DNA from: JBLHZY01 sp047631555 | Lineage (GTDB): Bacteria; Pseudomonadota; Alphaproteobacteria; Rhodobacterales; Rhodobacteraceae | Assembly (NCBI GenBank): GCA_047631555.1 | Contig: JBLHZY010000006.1 | Span: forward strand, 75,312 to 139,311 | Direction of reading: 5' to 3' | DNA length: 64,000 nucleotides | In this document: positions 26,699 through 34,667 of the stretch, in pieces | How the letters are laid out: every line of letters starts with the position of its first letter | Position numbering within the stretch: position 1 is the stretch's first letter | Translations under genes and position numbers: made by a program | Notes under the pieces: generated by a model | The model's database searches: none | Told to the model about the DNA's origin: nothing | What the model saw: the letters and a program-made list of their open reading frames with translations, nothing else

Positions 26699-26867
26699 AC
26701 CCTAATTACCCATATCACTTTAACCCCGGGGCAAGTTACTGGCTTTTTACTTAGGAGAACAATCGAAATTGCTGCGATAGGGGCATTATATCTCACCAAA
26801 TTGAAATGTTCGCTTAAGTATTTTTGGCCGCCAGATGTGTGCATGAGTTAACGGTAAAAAAAATGGT

Positions 26868-26914
26868 TGGTGCCTCCGATTGGTCCCGGGCCCGCGACCT
26901 GCCCTTTAGGAGGG
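26868..26914 (-). other. Possible tRNA-like 3' fragment near the integrase (att-site candidate)
   Basis: Read on the minus strand, this stretch has the spacing of a tRNA 3' half: a CTCCTAA anticodon-type loop, a 3' stem, a variable loop AGGTC, a 5-7-5 block and a 7-base acceptor strand ending ACCA. The T loop lacks TTC and the T stem is poorly paired, and no 5' half is present. Tyrosine integrases often use tRNA ends, so it may be a decayed attachment site. Weak evidence. Confidence 0.25.
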
Positions 26915-26964
26915 TTTGTTTCATTGCGCTAATCCTTGTTGTTTTTCAAATAGTTGAATACATT

Positions 26965-28023
26965 TTATCGGTCATTTTGTACCGTACGCGTTCTGAATAG
27001 CGCCCGTACATCGGCCTCATCCGTCTCGGCGTGGGCATAGATCCGCATCGGCAAATTAGGATCCGACCAACGGCCCGCTTTAGCTGCGGTCACGGGATCA
27101 ATCCCTTGGCGCACCACAAGCTCGGTAAAGAACCCATGCCGCCCCGCGCGGTGCGCTGACAGATATTGAATACCCGCGCGCTTGCAGATGGTTTGCCAGC
27201 GTTTGTTGTATCCAGTCGGGCTGCCATAGCCGAACACCCGCGCTTTCATGAACTTTCCAGTCTTGCGGTTCTTCGGGCGCTTGGGCCTAAGCGCGCACAT
27301 CTCTTGCATCATCTGCGGGGAGACAGTGATCCACTCGTCAGGATGCCCCTTCTGCGCCTTGAGCCGCACCTGATTTTCGGAGGGCCGCAGATCATCGGGC
27401 TCAAGCGAGGTCGCCTGATCGATACGGGCGGCGGTCTCGAACATGAACCGCAACAAAGCCGCATTGTAAGGATCAGCGGCGGCACAAAACGCCTCCACCC
27501 AGTTCTTGTCCGACGGCACGCGTTCAACACGGCTTGGTTTGCCTCGAAACTTGTCCTGCGCAATCCGTTCAAATTTGTCGTAAGCCTTCACGCGAATGAG
27601 CGGCGTGCCCTCCAGCTCGTGCGCGTTATTGATGACCGCACGTGCAGGCGTCACGATCTCGCGCCACCATGTATCGGTGCAGACCTTCGGCTTCAACTTA
27701 GGGCCAAGGCTTTTGAGACGCGCGCCAGTGATCGCACCCAGAGAGAGATGCCCGATCTCTTCAACGATCGGGATAAGTTGCTTCGCGGCGACTGGCGATG
27801 CCTTGTACAGCATGATCGCATCGGCAAAGGTCATATTGACCTCGTCGCCAATGAGATACCGACGGATTTGAAACTCGGTTTCGCGCGTTATCCAGTCCCG
27901 TGCGCCTGCTTGTGTAGATGCCTTAGTGCTGCGCCGGTATGGACCGGCGATTGGCCTGCCGTTGTATTCGACCCAGCCTTTCGCCCAGAAATAATTCCCA
28001 CGTTGGTAGATTTCGAGTGGCAT
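26965..28023 (-). CDS. int: Tyrosine recombinase/phage-type integrase
   Basis: A 352-residue integrase. The N-terminal arm domain (YFWAKGWVEYNGRP) and the SAM-like core-binding domain are followed by the catalytic domain. Active-site residues are visible: Arg in ETAARIDQATSL, Lys in LKAQKGHP, His-Arg in SAHRAGRHGF, and Tyr in MRIYAHAETD. It would catalyse site-specific integration and excision of the element. Its 3' end faces the core chromosome, and its 5' end overlaps the excisionase-like gene by 136 bases. Confidence 0.93.
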   Translation of the reverse strand: MPLEIYQRGNYFWAKGWVEYNGRPIAGPYRRSTKASTQAGARDWITRETEFQIRRYLIGDEVNMTFADAIMLYKASPVAAKQLIPIVEEIGHLSLGAITGARLKSLGPKLKPKVCTDTWWREIVTPARAVINNAHELEGTPLIRVKAYDKFERIAQDKFRGKPSRVERVPSDKNWVEAFCAAADPYNAALLRFMFETAARIDQATSLEPDDLRPSENQVRLKAQKGHPDEWITVSPQMMQEMCALRPKRPKNRKTGKFMKARVFGYGSPTGYNKRWQTICKRAGIQYLSAHRAGRHGFFTELVVRQGIDPVTAAKAGRWSDPNLPMRIYAHAETDEADVRALFRTRTVQNDR

Positions 28024-28235
28024 GACGGACCTCTTTCGAAAATGGTATCGATCTGCGCAGGCGTGATGAGCATGGTGCGCCCGAGGCGATAAAATGCCCC
28101 CGTGGCATTGGCGCGCTCACGCAACGTGCGCTCGGAAACATCAATGCCCATGCCCGCCATGACCTCAACCCACTGCGTCGGCGTCTTACCTAACCCAAGG
28201 ATCTGGGAACCTTCCGGTGTTTCGATTTCAGCCAT
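27888..28235 (-). CDS. Excisionase-like HTH protein
   Basis: A 115-residue protein starting MAEIETPEGSQILGLGKTP. The first ~75 residues form a small DNA-binding domain: a helix with TQWVEVMAGMGIDVSERTLRE, then FYRLGRTMLITPAQIDTIF, like the AlpA/Xis-type regulators found upstream of integrases. The last ~45 residues run through the start of the integrase gene in another frame and are of low complexity, so they may have little function. Likely role: recombination directionality factor. Confidence 0.62.
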   Translation of the reverse strand: MAEIETPEGSQILGLGKTPTQWVEVMAGMGIDVSERTLRERANATGAFYRLGRTMLITPAQIDTIFERGPSCHSKSTNVGIISGRKAGSNTTAGQSPVHTGAALRHLHKQAHGTG

Positions 28236-28297
28236 TGTGAACCGCCTTTCCTCGCTAAACCTAGATTCGCGTTCCGCATGGAATCGCTTGTCCCGCA

Positions 28298-28318
28298 CCA
28301 TCTGACGTGATCAGATGG
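28298..28318. promoter_or_regulatory. Perfect inverted repeat between the xis-like and XRE genes
   Basis: CCATCTGA - 5 bases - TCAGATGG in the divergent promoter gap. The half-site length and spacing suit binding by a dimeric XRE repressor such as the neighbouring gene product. The link is inferred. Confidence 0.5.
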
Positions 28319-28391
28319 ATTGAAATGTAAATGTTCGTCATTTTTTGCAATATTTGCCGAAAATGGCTGACACGTCAATTGGAAACGAACT

Positions 28392-28814
28392 ATGGCGCAA
28401 AAGAATGCCGACTTGTTCTTGGGGATGGGCGCGCGTCTAACCATCATCCGCAATGAAATAGGCCTTTCTCAGGCGGCGATGGCGAAGGCGATTGGAGTCT
28501 CTCCGCGCGCTTATCATAGTTATGAAAAAGGCGAACGCGGGATGCCTGTCGAGGCATTGGTGGCTGTTAGCGAAGAATTTGGTGCGGATGTACCTTGGTT
28601 ACTGCTAGGCACGAAGTCCATTCGCGCGGGCCATGACTTCGACGCCCTTAAGCGTATAGAAACAGAGCTCGATCAGCACCTCACATCAGAAGGCATCAAA
28701 GTCAAAAGCGAAAAACGCGGCGCGATCATCGCGCGTTGGTATCAGTCGCACGTCGAAGGCCGCGAAGTGTCCGACGACGATGTGCACACATGGATTGAAT
28801 TGGTGAGGGAGTAA
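28392..28814 (+). CDS. XRE-family transcriptional regulator
   Basis: A 140-residue protein with an N-terminal HTH_3 domain at about residues 13-67 (ARLTIIRNEIGLSQAAMAKA, then VSPRAYHSYEKGERGMPVE). The C-terminal helical part (ELDQHLTSEGIKVKSEKRG) is probably for dimerisation. It is divergent from the excisionase-like and integrase genes, the normal place for an element's repressor. It lies four bases upstream of the small membrane protein gene. Confidence 0.85.
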   Translation: MAQKNADLFLGMGARLTIIRNEIGLSQAAMAKAIGVSPRAYHSYEKGERGMPVEALVAVSEEFGADVPWLLLGTKSIRAGHDFDALKRIETELDQHLTSEGIKVKSEKRGAIIARWYQSHVEGREVSDDDVHTWIELVRE

Positions 28815-28818
28815 GAGT

Positions 28819-29133
28819 GTGAAAAAACCAAGCAAACAATGGCAGCAGGCGAGACGCGCAACTCTGGACCGCGCGCGCCGTCAAGTGATCGATCCTATGC
28901 AGCCACTTACCACGCTCTTCGTCGCGACATTCTTGCTCTATAGCGCGGGATTTGTGCGCCTCAACATGCTGGCCGAAACAGGCCAAAACTACACTTGGCT
29001 CGACGCGCTCCAGATCCTCGGAACGGCAGTGTCAGGCCTCCTGCTCCTCATCCTGTCTGGCGCGGTGATGACGCTCGGCATTATGTCGATGAGGTTGGCA
29101 AAGGTGGCGCAGGGCAGCGAACGGGCACACTAA
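28819..29133 (+). CDS. Small membrane protein of unknown function
   Basis: A 104-residue protein with a GTG start (MKKPSKQWQQARRATLDRAR). A basic N-terminal tail is followed by two hydrophobic segments, about residues 30-50 (LTTLFVATFLLYSAGF) and 65-90 (ILGTAVSGLLLLILSGAVM). It is probably in one operon with the XRE gene. It ends convergent with the NusG-like gene, overlapping by four bases. No family recognised. Confidence 0.6.
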   Translation: MKKPSKQWQQARRATLDRARRQVIDPMQPLTTLFVATFLLYSAGFVRLNMLAETGQNYTWLDALQILGTAVSGLLLLILSGAVMTLGIMSMRLAKVAQGSERAH

Positions 29134-29648
29134 ACCGCCCGCAACTGCGCCTCATAGGCTTTGACGCGTGTTTGCGCCCCCATCAGGTCCATCAAAACCC
29201 AAACGCGGCGATCCGCGTCTATATTCTCGACCTCGCCGACAAAATCGGAGAACGGGCCCTTGGTAAACGTCACGGCGTCCCCCGTCGCGAGAGCGGACGC
29301 CGCGACCAGTTTGCCCATACAGTCACACCGCGCCTTTAACCCATCCACCAGCCCACTCGGTACTGGCGCGGGCGCGCGTCCAAAGCTCACCAATCGTGTG
29401 ATGCCCTGTGTTGAATTGATCGCTCGCCAACACCCCTGCACCGCATTGAACGCGACAAAGATGTAGCCAGGGAAAAGGGGACGCCGCGCAGTCACAAACC
29501 TGCCAGATCGCTGCTGTGTGGTCTCTTCGAGAGGGAGAAACGTCTCAAACCCCTGCCGTTCGAGATTGCGTTTTGCAATCTGCGAACTGTTCGGCTTCAG
29601 CTGAGCCAAGAACCAACTCATCTCTTTATCAACGACATTCTGTGTCAT
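29130..29648 (-). CDS. NusG/RfaH-like transcription antiterminator
   Basis: A 172-residue protein starting MTQNVVDKEMSWFLAQLKP. The N-terminal NGN domain is clear (SWFLAQLKPNSSQIAKRNL, then RRPLFPGYIFVAF). A C-terminal KOW-type domain (FTKGPFSDFVGEVENIDADRR) completes the NusG layout. Specialised paralogues of this kind (RfaH, LoaP, UpxY) let RNA polymerase read through long polysaccharide operons. It lies at the head of the EPS locus, divergent from the MarR-type EPS regulator, which supports that role. It is clearly not the housekeeping nusG, which sits with secE and rplK. Confidence 0.85.
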   Translation of the reverse strand: MTQNVVDKEMSWFLAQLKPNSSQIAKRNLERQGFETFLPLEETTQQRSGRFVTARRPLFPGYIFVAFNAVQGCWRAINSTQGITRLVSFGRAPAPVPSGLVDGLKARCDCMGKLVAASALATGDAVTFTKGPFSDFVGEVENIDADRRVWVLMDLMGAQTRVKAYEAQLRAV

Positions 29649-29840
29649 TCCACACCCCTTAACAATCACGACACCATATATCGTTCAATTTCGAACAATT
29701 ACAACATCGGCTGCATCGCACCTAAGTGCCAAACCCCAATTTTTACAGTTGCCCGCGCGCCAGTCTTTGACTACTGCTCAAATTTGAACGATGGAATATC
29801 AATTTGTCACGCCAGCTGATTTCTCACGGAGCGCCGTACA

Positions 29841-29865
29841 GGCAGCTCTAGTGCGGTAGCCTGCC
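29841..29865 (+). promoter_or_regulatory. ops-like element within a hairpin in the EPS operon leader
   Basis: TGCGGTAGCCTG at 29852-29863 matches 10 of 12 positions of the RfaH recruitment element (GGCGGTAGCGTG). It is enclosed by a 5-bp stem (ggcag at 29841-29845 with ctgcc at 29861-29865) and ends 15 bases before the MarR-type gene start. Its place beside an RfaH-like gene makes a functional pair plausible. Confidence 0.45.
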
Positions 29866-29879
29866 AAGATCACAGCCAT

Positions 29880-30224
29880 ATGACACGCTCCCAACTCCAA
29901 GAAGATATACATTTTCGCATCCTTCGGCTTCTTCAAGAAAACCCCGAAATGTCTCAACGCGACCTTGCAAAAACCGTGGGCGTGAGCGTGGGGCGAATGA
30001 ACTACGTACTCAACGCGCTCGTCGACAAAGGGCTCGTGAAGCTCGGCAATTTCACGGCGGCGAAGGACAAACGGCGATACGCCTATGTGCTGACACCGCA
30101 GGGGATCGCAAAACGCGCTGCGCTGACACGCTCCTTCTTGGCGCGGAAGGTGGCGGAGTATGAAGCTCTTCGCGAGGAGATCGACGCGTTGAAGAGGGAA
30201 GGCGCCGAAGGGCCCGTACATTGA
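29880..30224 (+). CDS. MarR-family EPS-associated regulator
   Basis: A 114-residue winged-helix protein: RILRLLQENPEMSQRDLAKT is the HTH, followed by VSVGRMNYVLNALVDKGLVK and a wing with KDKRRYAYVLTPQG. The C-terminal helix EYEALREEIDALKRE is coiled-coil-like. It matches the small MarR-type regulators that head exopolysaccharide clusters in Proteobacteria (TIGR04176 type). It is followed by 165 bases and then the wbpA-like gene on the same strand. Confidence 0.85.
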   Translation: MTRSQLQEDIHFRILRLLQENPEMSQRDLAKTVGVSVGRMNYVLNALVDKGLVKLGNFTAAKDKRRYAYVLTPQGIAKRAALTRSFLARKVAEYEALREEIDALKREGAEGPVH

Positions 30225-30389
30225 TAGTGCCGTTATCCACTTTCATTGAAAAGAGGGCTTGGGCTGCACATTGTGCATTTAGTGGCTCAGAGTAGCATAT
30301 ATCCCAGTTATCAAGCATGCAATCATAAGAAGTTGCCTCCGTCAAAGCAGCAGTTTCCTGCTCTGCTTGAGCGTTAGAAAGGAAAAAAA

Positions 30390-31718
30390 TTGAACAAAGC
30401 ACTAAATGATTCAACTTCCAAACTATTGATCGAAAAACTCAATAATCGAGACGCTACAATTGGCATCCTCGGCATGGGGTATGTTGGTCAGCCCCTAGCG
30501 CTACGTTACGCACAACTAGGTTATAAGGTCATCGGATTTGATATTGACCTAGAGAAGATAGACTCGCTGAACGCGGGTCACTCGCAAATTGAGCACATTA
30601 GTGATGCTGACATCGTGGCAGCAAATGACGCAGGCCTTGAATGCAGCGCCGATTTCAGCCGCACGGCCGAGGCCGATGCTCTAATTTTATGCGTTCCGAC
30701 TCCGCTCAACAAATATCGAGAACCAGATTTGAGCTTCGTCACAAGTACGACCGAATCTTTCGTGCCGTACCTGCGTGAAGGGCAAGTCATTTCGCTAGAA
30801 AGCACTACGTACCCAGGAACCACTGAAGAAGAGTTGCTACCTCGCGTGAACTCAAGCGGCTTGAAGGTTGGCGAAGAAATCTTTCTGGTCTACTCTCCCG
30901 AGCGCGAAGATCCGGGCAATGCAAACTTTAGCACCAACACAATCCCAAAGGTTGTCGGCGGCCATACGTCAGCCTGCCTCGAAGTCGGTAAGGCACTCTA
31001 CGGACAAGCAATTGATACCATCGTTCCTGTGTCTTCAACCAAAGCGGCCGAAATGACCAAGCTCTTGGAGAATATCCACCGCGCAGTAAACATCGGCTTA
31101 GTTAATGAAATGAAGATTGTCGCCGACCGCATGGGGATCGACATTTTCGAGGTTATCGACGCGGCAGCAACCAAGCCGTTTGGCTTCACTGCCTATTATC
31201 CTGGCCCTGGCCTTGGCGGGCACTGTATTCCGATTGATCCGTTTTACCTAACCTGGAAAGCTCGTGAGTACGGGCTGCACACCCGCTTCATCGAGTTGTC
31301 TGGCGAGATCAACCGCTCCATGCCAGAGTACGTCGTGAACAAACTTACGAAAGCTCTAAACGAACGCCGTAAATCCGTTCATGGCAGTAGCGTGCTCGTT
31401 CTAGGCATTGCATACAAGAAAAACGTGGACGATATGCGAGAGAGTCCGTCAGTCGAGGTAATGGAGCTGCTACAAGATGCCGGCGCCGAAGTGGCTTATT
31501 CCGATCCACATGTTCCTGTCTTCCCTAAGATGAGAGAGCACTCATTCGACCTCTCGTCGATCGAACTAACGCCAGAAGTGCTAGCGACCTATGATGCGGT
31601 TGTACTCACCACTGACCACGCAAAATTCGACTACGAAATGATCCTAGACAATGCGCAGGTCATTATCGATAGCCGTGGCGTCTACCGCGCTCCAAAAGAC
31701 AACGTTGTAAAGGCTTAA
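30390..31718 (+). CDS. wbpA: UDP-N-acetylglucosamine 6-dehydrogenase (WbpA-type)
   Basis: A 442-residue nucleotide-sugar dehydrogenase with a TTG start behind a purine-rich stretch. The NAD-binding motif is GILGMGYVGQPLAL, and the catalytic cysteine is in GLGGHCIPIDPFY (about residue 278). The C-terminal UDP-binding domain contains GIAYKKNVDDMRESPS. The WbpA/TviB group oxidises UDP-GlcNAc to UDP-GlcNAcA in two steps. The three following genes complete a diacetamido-uronate route, which supports this substrate over UDP-glucose. Confidence 0.9.
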   Translation: MNKALNDSTSKLLIEKLNNRDATIGILGMGYVGQPLALRYAQLGYKVIGFDIDLEKIDSLNAGHSQIEHISDADIVAANDAGLECSADFSRTAEADALILCVPTPLNKYREPDLSFVTSTTESFVPYLREGQVISLESTTYPGTTEEELLPRVNSSGLKVGEEIFLVYSPEREDPGNANFSTNTIPKVVGGHTSACLEVGKALYGQAIDTIVPVSSTKAAEMTKLLENIHRAVNIGLVNEMKIVADRMGIDIFEVIDAAATKPFGFTAYYPGPGLGGHCIPIDPFYLTWKAREYGLHTRFIELSGEINRSMPEYVVNKLTKALNERRKSVHGSSVLVLGIAYKKNVDDMRESPSVEVMELLQDAGAEVAYSDPHVPVFPKMREHSFDLSSIELTPEVLATYDAVVLTTDHAKFDYEMILDNAQVIIDSRGVYRAPKDNVVKA

Positions 31719-31721
31719 GAC

Positions 31722-32660
31722 ATGAAAAAATTTGCACTGGTTGGTGCCGCTGGCTACATCGCCCCACGGCATATGAAAGCTATTCGCGACACGGGAAACG
31801 AGTTAGTTGCGGCAATGGATGTAAATGACTCGGTTGGGATCATTGATAGCCACTTCCCTGAAGCGCAGTTTTTCACTGATTTCGAAATGTTCGATTCTCA
31901 TGTAAACGCTGAACGCCGTGCTGGGCGTGGTCTGGACTACGTGTCCATCGCATCACCTAACTTCCTGCACTCCGCTCACATGCAATGGGCCTTGAGAGCC
32001 GGTACCGATGCTATTTGTGAAAAGCCGCTGGTACTCCACCCAGACCAAATTGACGATCTCAAGGCGATTGAGCAAGACACTGGACACAAGATCCATACCA
32101 TCCTGCAGCTACGCTTGCATCCTGCTATTTTGGCTTTGCGCGACCGTGTCGCGAAGATGCCAAAAGGGGAGAAGGCAGATGTAGATTTGACCTATATTAC
32201 TTCCCGCGGAAACTGGTATTTGAAAAGTTGGAAAGGCTTCACCGAGAAGTCAGGCGGAATTGCCACAAACATTGGCGTACATTTCTATGACATGTTGCAT
32301 TTCGTCTATGGCGAGGTTCAAGAAAACGTTGTGCACCTAAATACTCCGACAAAAGCTGCAGGCTACCTCGAATACGAACGTGCTCGTGTGCGTTGGTTCC
32401 TATCGCTTGATGTTGACGATGTTCCTGCTGAAGAAAGGGCCAAAGGCAAGCGGACCTTCCGTGCAGTAATCGCAGATGGCGAAAGCCTCGAATTCTCGGA
32501 CGGTTTCACGGAGCTTCACACCAAGATCTATGAAGACATTCTCTCGGGTGGAGGCTTCGGCGTCGAGGACAACAGAGTTGCTATTGAAACGGTCGCGACT
32601 ATCCGTAACGCACCGATAGCACCTTTGGGCGACCTGACCCACCCTTTTGCAAAGGGGTAA
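31722..32660 (+). CDS. wbpB: Gfo/Idh/MocA oxidoreductase, WbpB-type
   Basis: A 312-residue protein starting three bases after wbpA. The N-terminal Rossmann motif is ALVGAAGYIAPRHMKAI, and the catalytic EKPL is in CEKPLVLHPDQ. WbpB oxidises UDP-GlcNAcA at C3 with tightly bound NAD, and passes the 3-keto sugar to WbpE. In known pairs the NADH is recycled with 2-oxoglutarate. The gene order A-B-D-E here supports the specific assignment within the broad family. Confidence 0.88.
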   Translation: MKKFALVGAAGYIAPRHMKAIRDTGNELVAAMDVNDSVGIIDSHFPEAQFFTDFEMFDSHVNAERRAGRGLDYVSIASPNFLHSAHMQWALRAGTDAICEKPLVLHPDQIDDLKAIEQDTGHKIHTILQLRLHPAILALRDRVAKMPKGEKADVDLTYITSRGNWYLKSWKGFTEKSGGIATNIGVHFYDMLHFVYGEVQENVVHLNTPTKAAGYLEYERARVRWFLSLDVDDVPAEERAKGKRTFRAVIADGESLEFSDGFTELHTKIYEDILSGGGFGVEDNRVAIETVATIRNAPIAPLGDLTHPFAKG

Positions 32661-32663
32661 GCC

Positions 32664-33569
32664 ATGTTTACCGGCAGAACGCTCCCCATGAAGGATATCA
32701 GCGGACAGTTTGGATTGACTGTTAAGCGCAGTTGTGAATTCTCCTATGTAGGAAAGCTGCCAACACGCCTTGCTCTCCGCGTTGTTCCCTGTACCCGACA
32801 ACAACATATCGAACAGGCGCTTACCGCAAACGGCGTAGCAGGCATTATCACGTTTAAAGAATTGGCGTCACACGTACCGGAAACGTTTGGACTTGCTTAT
32901 AGTGAAAACCCGCTTGGTTCCGCTATGGCCCTGCAATCGTATATTGCTGGAATCGACAACTTCCAGTGGGAGAGTTTTGAAAGCCGGATACACCCAACAG
33001 CTGTAATTCACCAAGGCGCAAGTGTGGCCCCGCGAGATGTCGTGATCGGTGCCGGCACGATCATTTACCCAAATGCTGTCATCCTTCCGCGCAGCATTAT
33101 AGGGAAAAACTGCTCCATCGGCCCTGGAACTGTAGTGTCTACGGAAGCGTTCGAAGTAGATGTGTCCCGCGATCCTCACGTTGTTTGCCGGCAATCTGGA
33201 GGCGTTCGCATTGCCGATAACGTTGATGTGCAGGCAAACTGCACCCTGGTTCGGTCAACATTCGGAGGATTCACGGAACTTGGTGAAGGGACCAAACTTG
33301 ATTGCCAGGTCCATTTTGCACATGACTGTCGGACGGGCTGCAATGTAAGGATCGCCGCCTGTGCAGAGATATCGGGCCGCGTAGAGATCGGCGACAGGGC
33401 CTTCATCGGACCCAACGTATCTATCAGCAACGGCATAACTATCCAAGCTGATGCAAAGGTCAGCATCGGTGCGGTTGTTACTCGGGATGTGTCCATTGGT
33501 GAAACTGTCACCGGCAATTTTGCAGTAGCCCACAGAAAATGGATTTCATTCATGAGGACTTTGAAATGA
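32664..33569 (+). CDS. LpxD-like left-handed beta-helix acyltransferase (WbpD role proposed)
   Basis: A 301-residue protein. The N-terminal ~105 residues resemble the uridine-binding domain of LpxD (QHIEQALTANGVAGIITFKE). The remainder is hexapeptide repeats (IHPTAVIHQGASVAPRDVVIG and further turns), with the likely catalytic histidine in VHFAHDCRTG. In position it replaces wbpD, which acetylates the 3-amino group, but classic WbpD is under 200 residues without this N-terminal domain. So it may be an LpxD-derived N-acyltransferase; whether it adds acetyl or a longer acyl group is open. It overlaps the next gene by four bases. Confidence 0.75.
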   Translation: MFTGRTLPMKDISGQFGLTVKRSCEFSYVGKLPTRLALRVVPCTRQQHIEQALTANGVAGIITFKELASHVPETFGLAYSENPLGSAMALQSYIAGIDNFQWESFESRIHPTAVIHQGASVAPRDVVIGAGTIIYPNAVILPRSIIGKNCSIGPGTVVSTEAFEVDVSRDPHVVCRQSGGVRIADNVDVQANCTLVRSTFGGFTELGEGTKLDCQVHFAHDCRTGCNVRIAACAEISGRVEIGDRAFIGPNVSISNGITIQADAKVSIGAVVTRDVSIGETVTGNFAVAHRKWISFMRTLK

Positions 33570-34663
33570 TCCCCTTTGTTGATCTAGCAGCTCAGCAAGA
33601 CCGACTGCGCACCGAAATCGAGAGCAGCATCGCGCGCGTCTTGGCGCATGGCAAGTACATTCTCGGCCCTGAGGTCGACGAGCTCGAGGAACGGCTCGCA
33701 AACTACACTGGCGCCCAGTTTTGTATCAGCTGCGCGAACGGCACAGATGCATTGCAGATTGCATTGATGGCGGTTGGTGTCGGCCCCGGCGACGAAGTGA
33801 TTACCCCAGGGTTTTCTTATGTAGCGACGGCCGAAACGACGGCGATCCTCGGAGGCAAACCGGTCTATGTAGACATTGACCCAGTAACCTACAACATCGA
33901 CCCTTCACTAATCGAAGCAGCCATTACGTCACGGACCAAAGCCATAATACCGGTGTCGCTCTATGGCCGACCTGCGGATTTTGACGCAATCAACGCAATC
34001 GCTGAGCGTCATGGGATTCCCGTGATCGAAGATGGCGCGCAGAGCTTCGGCGCGACTTACCAAGGGCGAAAATCAGGCAGCCTCTCCACCATTGGCTGCA
34101 CCAGCTTTTTCCCGTCAAAACCACTCGGTTGCTACGGTGACGGCGGCGCAATCTTCACGTCAGACCCTGAGTTGGCGAAGATCATCCGCCAAATCGCACG
34201 CCACGGGCAAGACCGTCGCTATCACCACGTACGCGTGGGCGTGAATTCACGGCTCGACACGCTGCAAGCGGCGATCCTGTTGCCCAAGCTAGAAATTCTC
34301 GACGATGAAATCGCTACACGCCAGAAGGTTGCCGATGCCTATACAGCTCAACTGAGCGACCAAGGCATCCCAACACCCAAGGTTGCGCAGAACATTCAAA
34401 GCGCTTGGGCGCAATATACAATTCGTGTCCAAAATCGGGAAACTGTACAAGTTGCCCTCAAAGACGCAGGTATCCCAACCGCGGTGCATTACCCACTGCC
34501 TCTCAACCGACAGCCCGCTGTAGCCGATCCCGCCGCGCGACTGCCGGTTGGCGACAATGCGGCCGAGGAGGTGATGAGTCTGCCGATTCACCCCTATCTC
34601 GGCCAGATCGACCTCGACAGGATTGTAAGAGCGACGCGAGCAGCCCTGCAGGCGAGTGGTTGA
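33566..34663 (+). CDS. wbpE: DegT/DnrJ/EryC1 aminotransferase, WbpE-type
   Basis: A 365-residue PLP enzyme starting MIPFVDLAAQQDRL at the ATG overlapping the previous stop. Features are SCANGTDALQIALMA, PGFSYVATAET, the aspartate in EDGAQSFGA, and the PLP lysine at about residue 184 in FFPSKPLGCYGDGG. WbpE transfers an amino group from glutamate to C3 of the 3-keto-uronic acid made by WbpB. The next gene starts a few bases after its stop. Confidence 0.92.
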   Translation: MIPFVDLAAQQDRLRTEIESSIARVLAHGKYILGPEVDELEERLANYTGAQFCISCANGTDALQIALMAVGVGPGDEVITPGFSYVATAETTAILGGKPVYVDIDPVTYNIDPSLIEAAITSRTKAIIPVSLYGRPADFDAINAIAERHGIPVIEDGAQSFGATYQGRKSGSLSTIGCTSFFPSKPLGCYGDGGAIFTSDPELAKIIRQIARHGQDRRYHHVRVGVNSRLDTLQAAILLPKLEILDDEIATRQKVADAYTAQLSDQGIPTPKVAQNIQSAWAQYTIRVQNRETVQVALKDAGIPTAVHYPLPLNRQPAVADPAARLPVGDNAAEEVMSLPIHPYLGQIDLDRIVRATRAALQASG

Positions 34664-34667
34664 CAAG

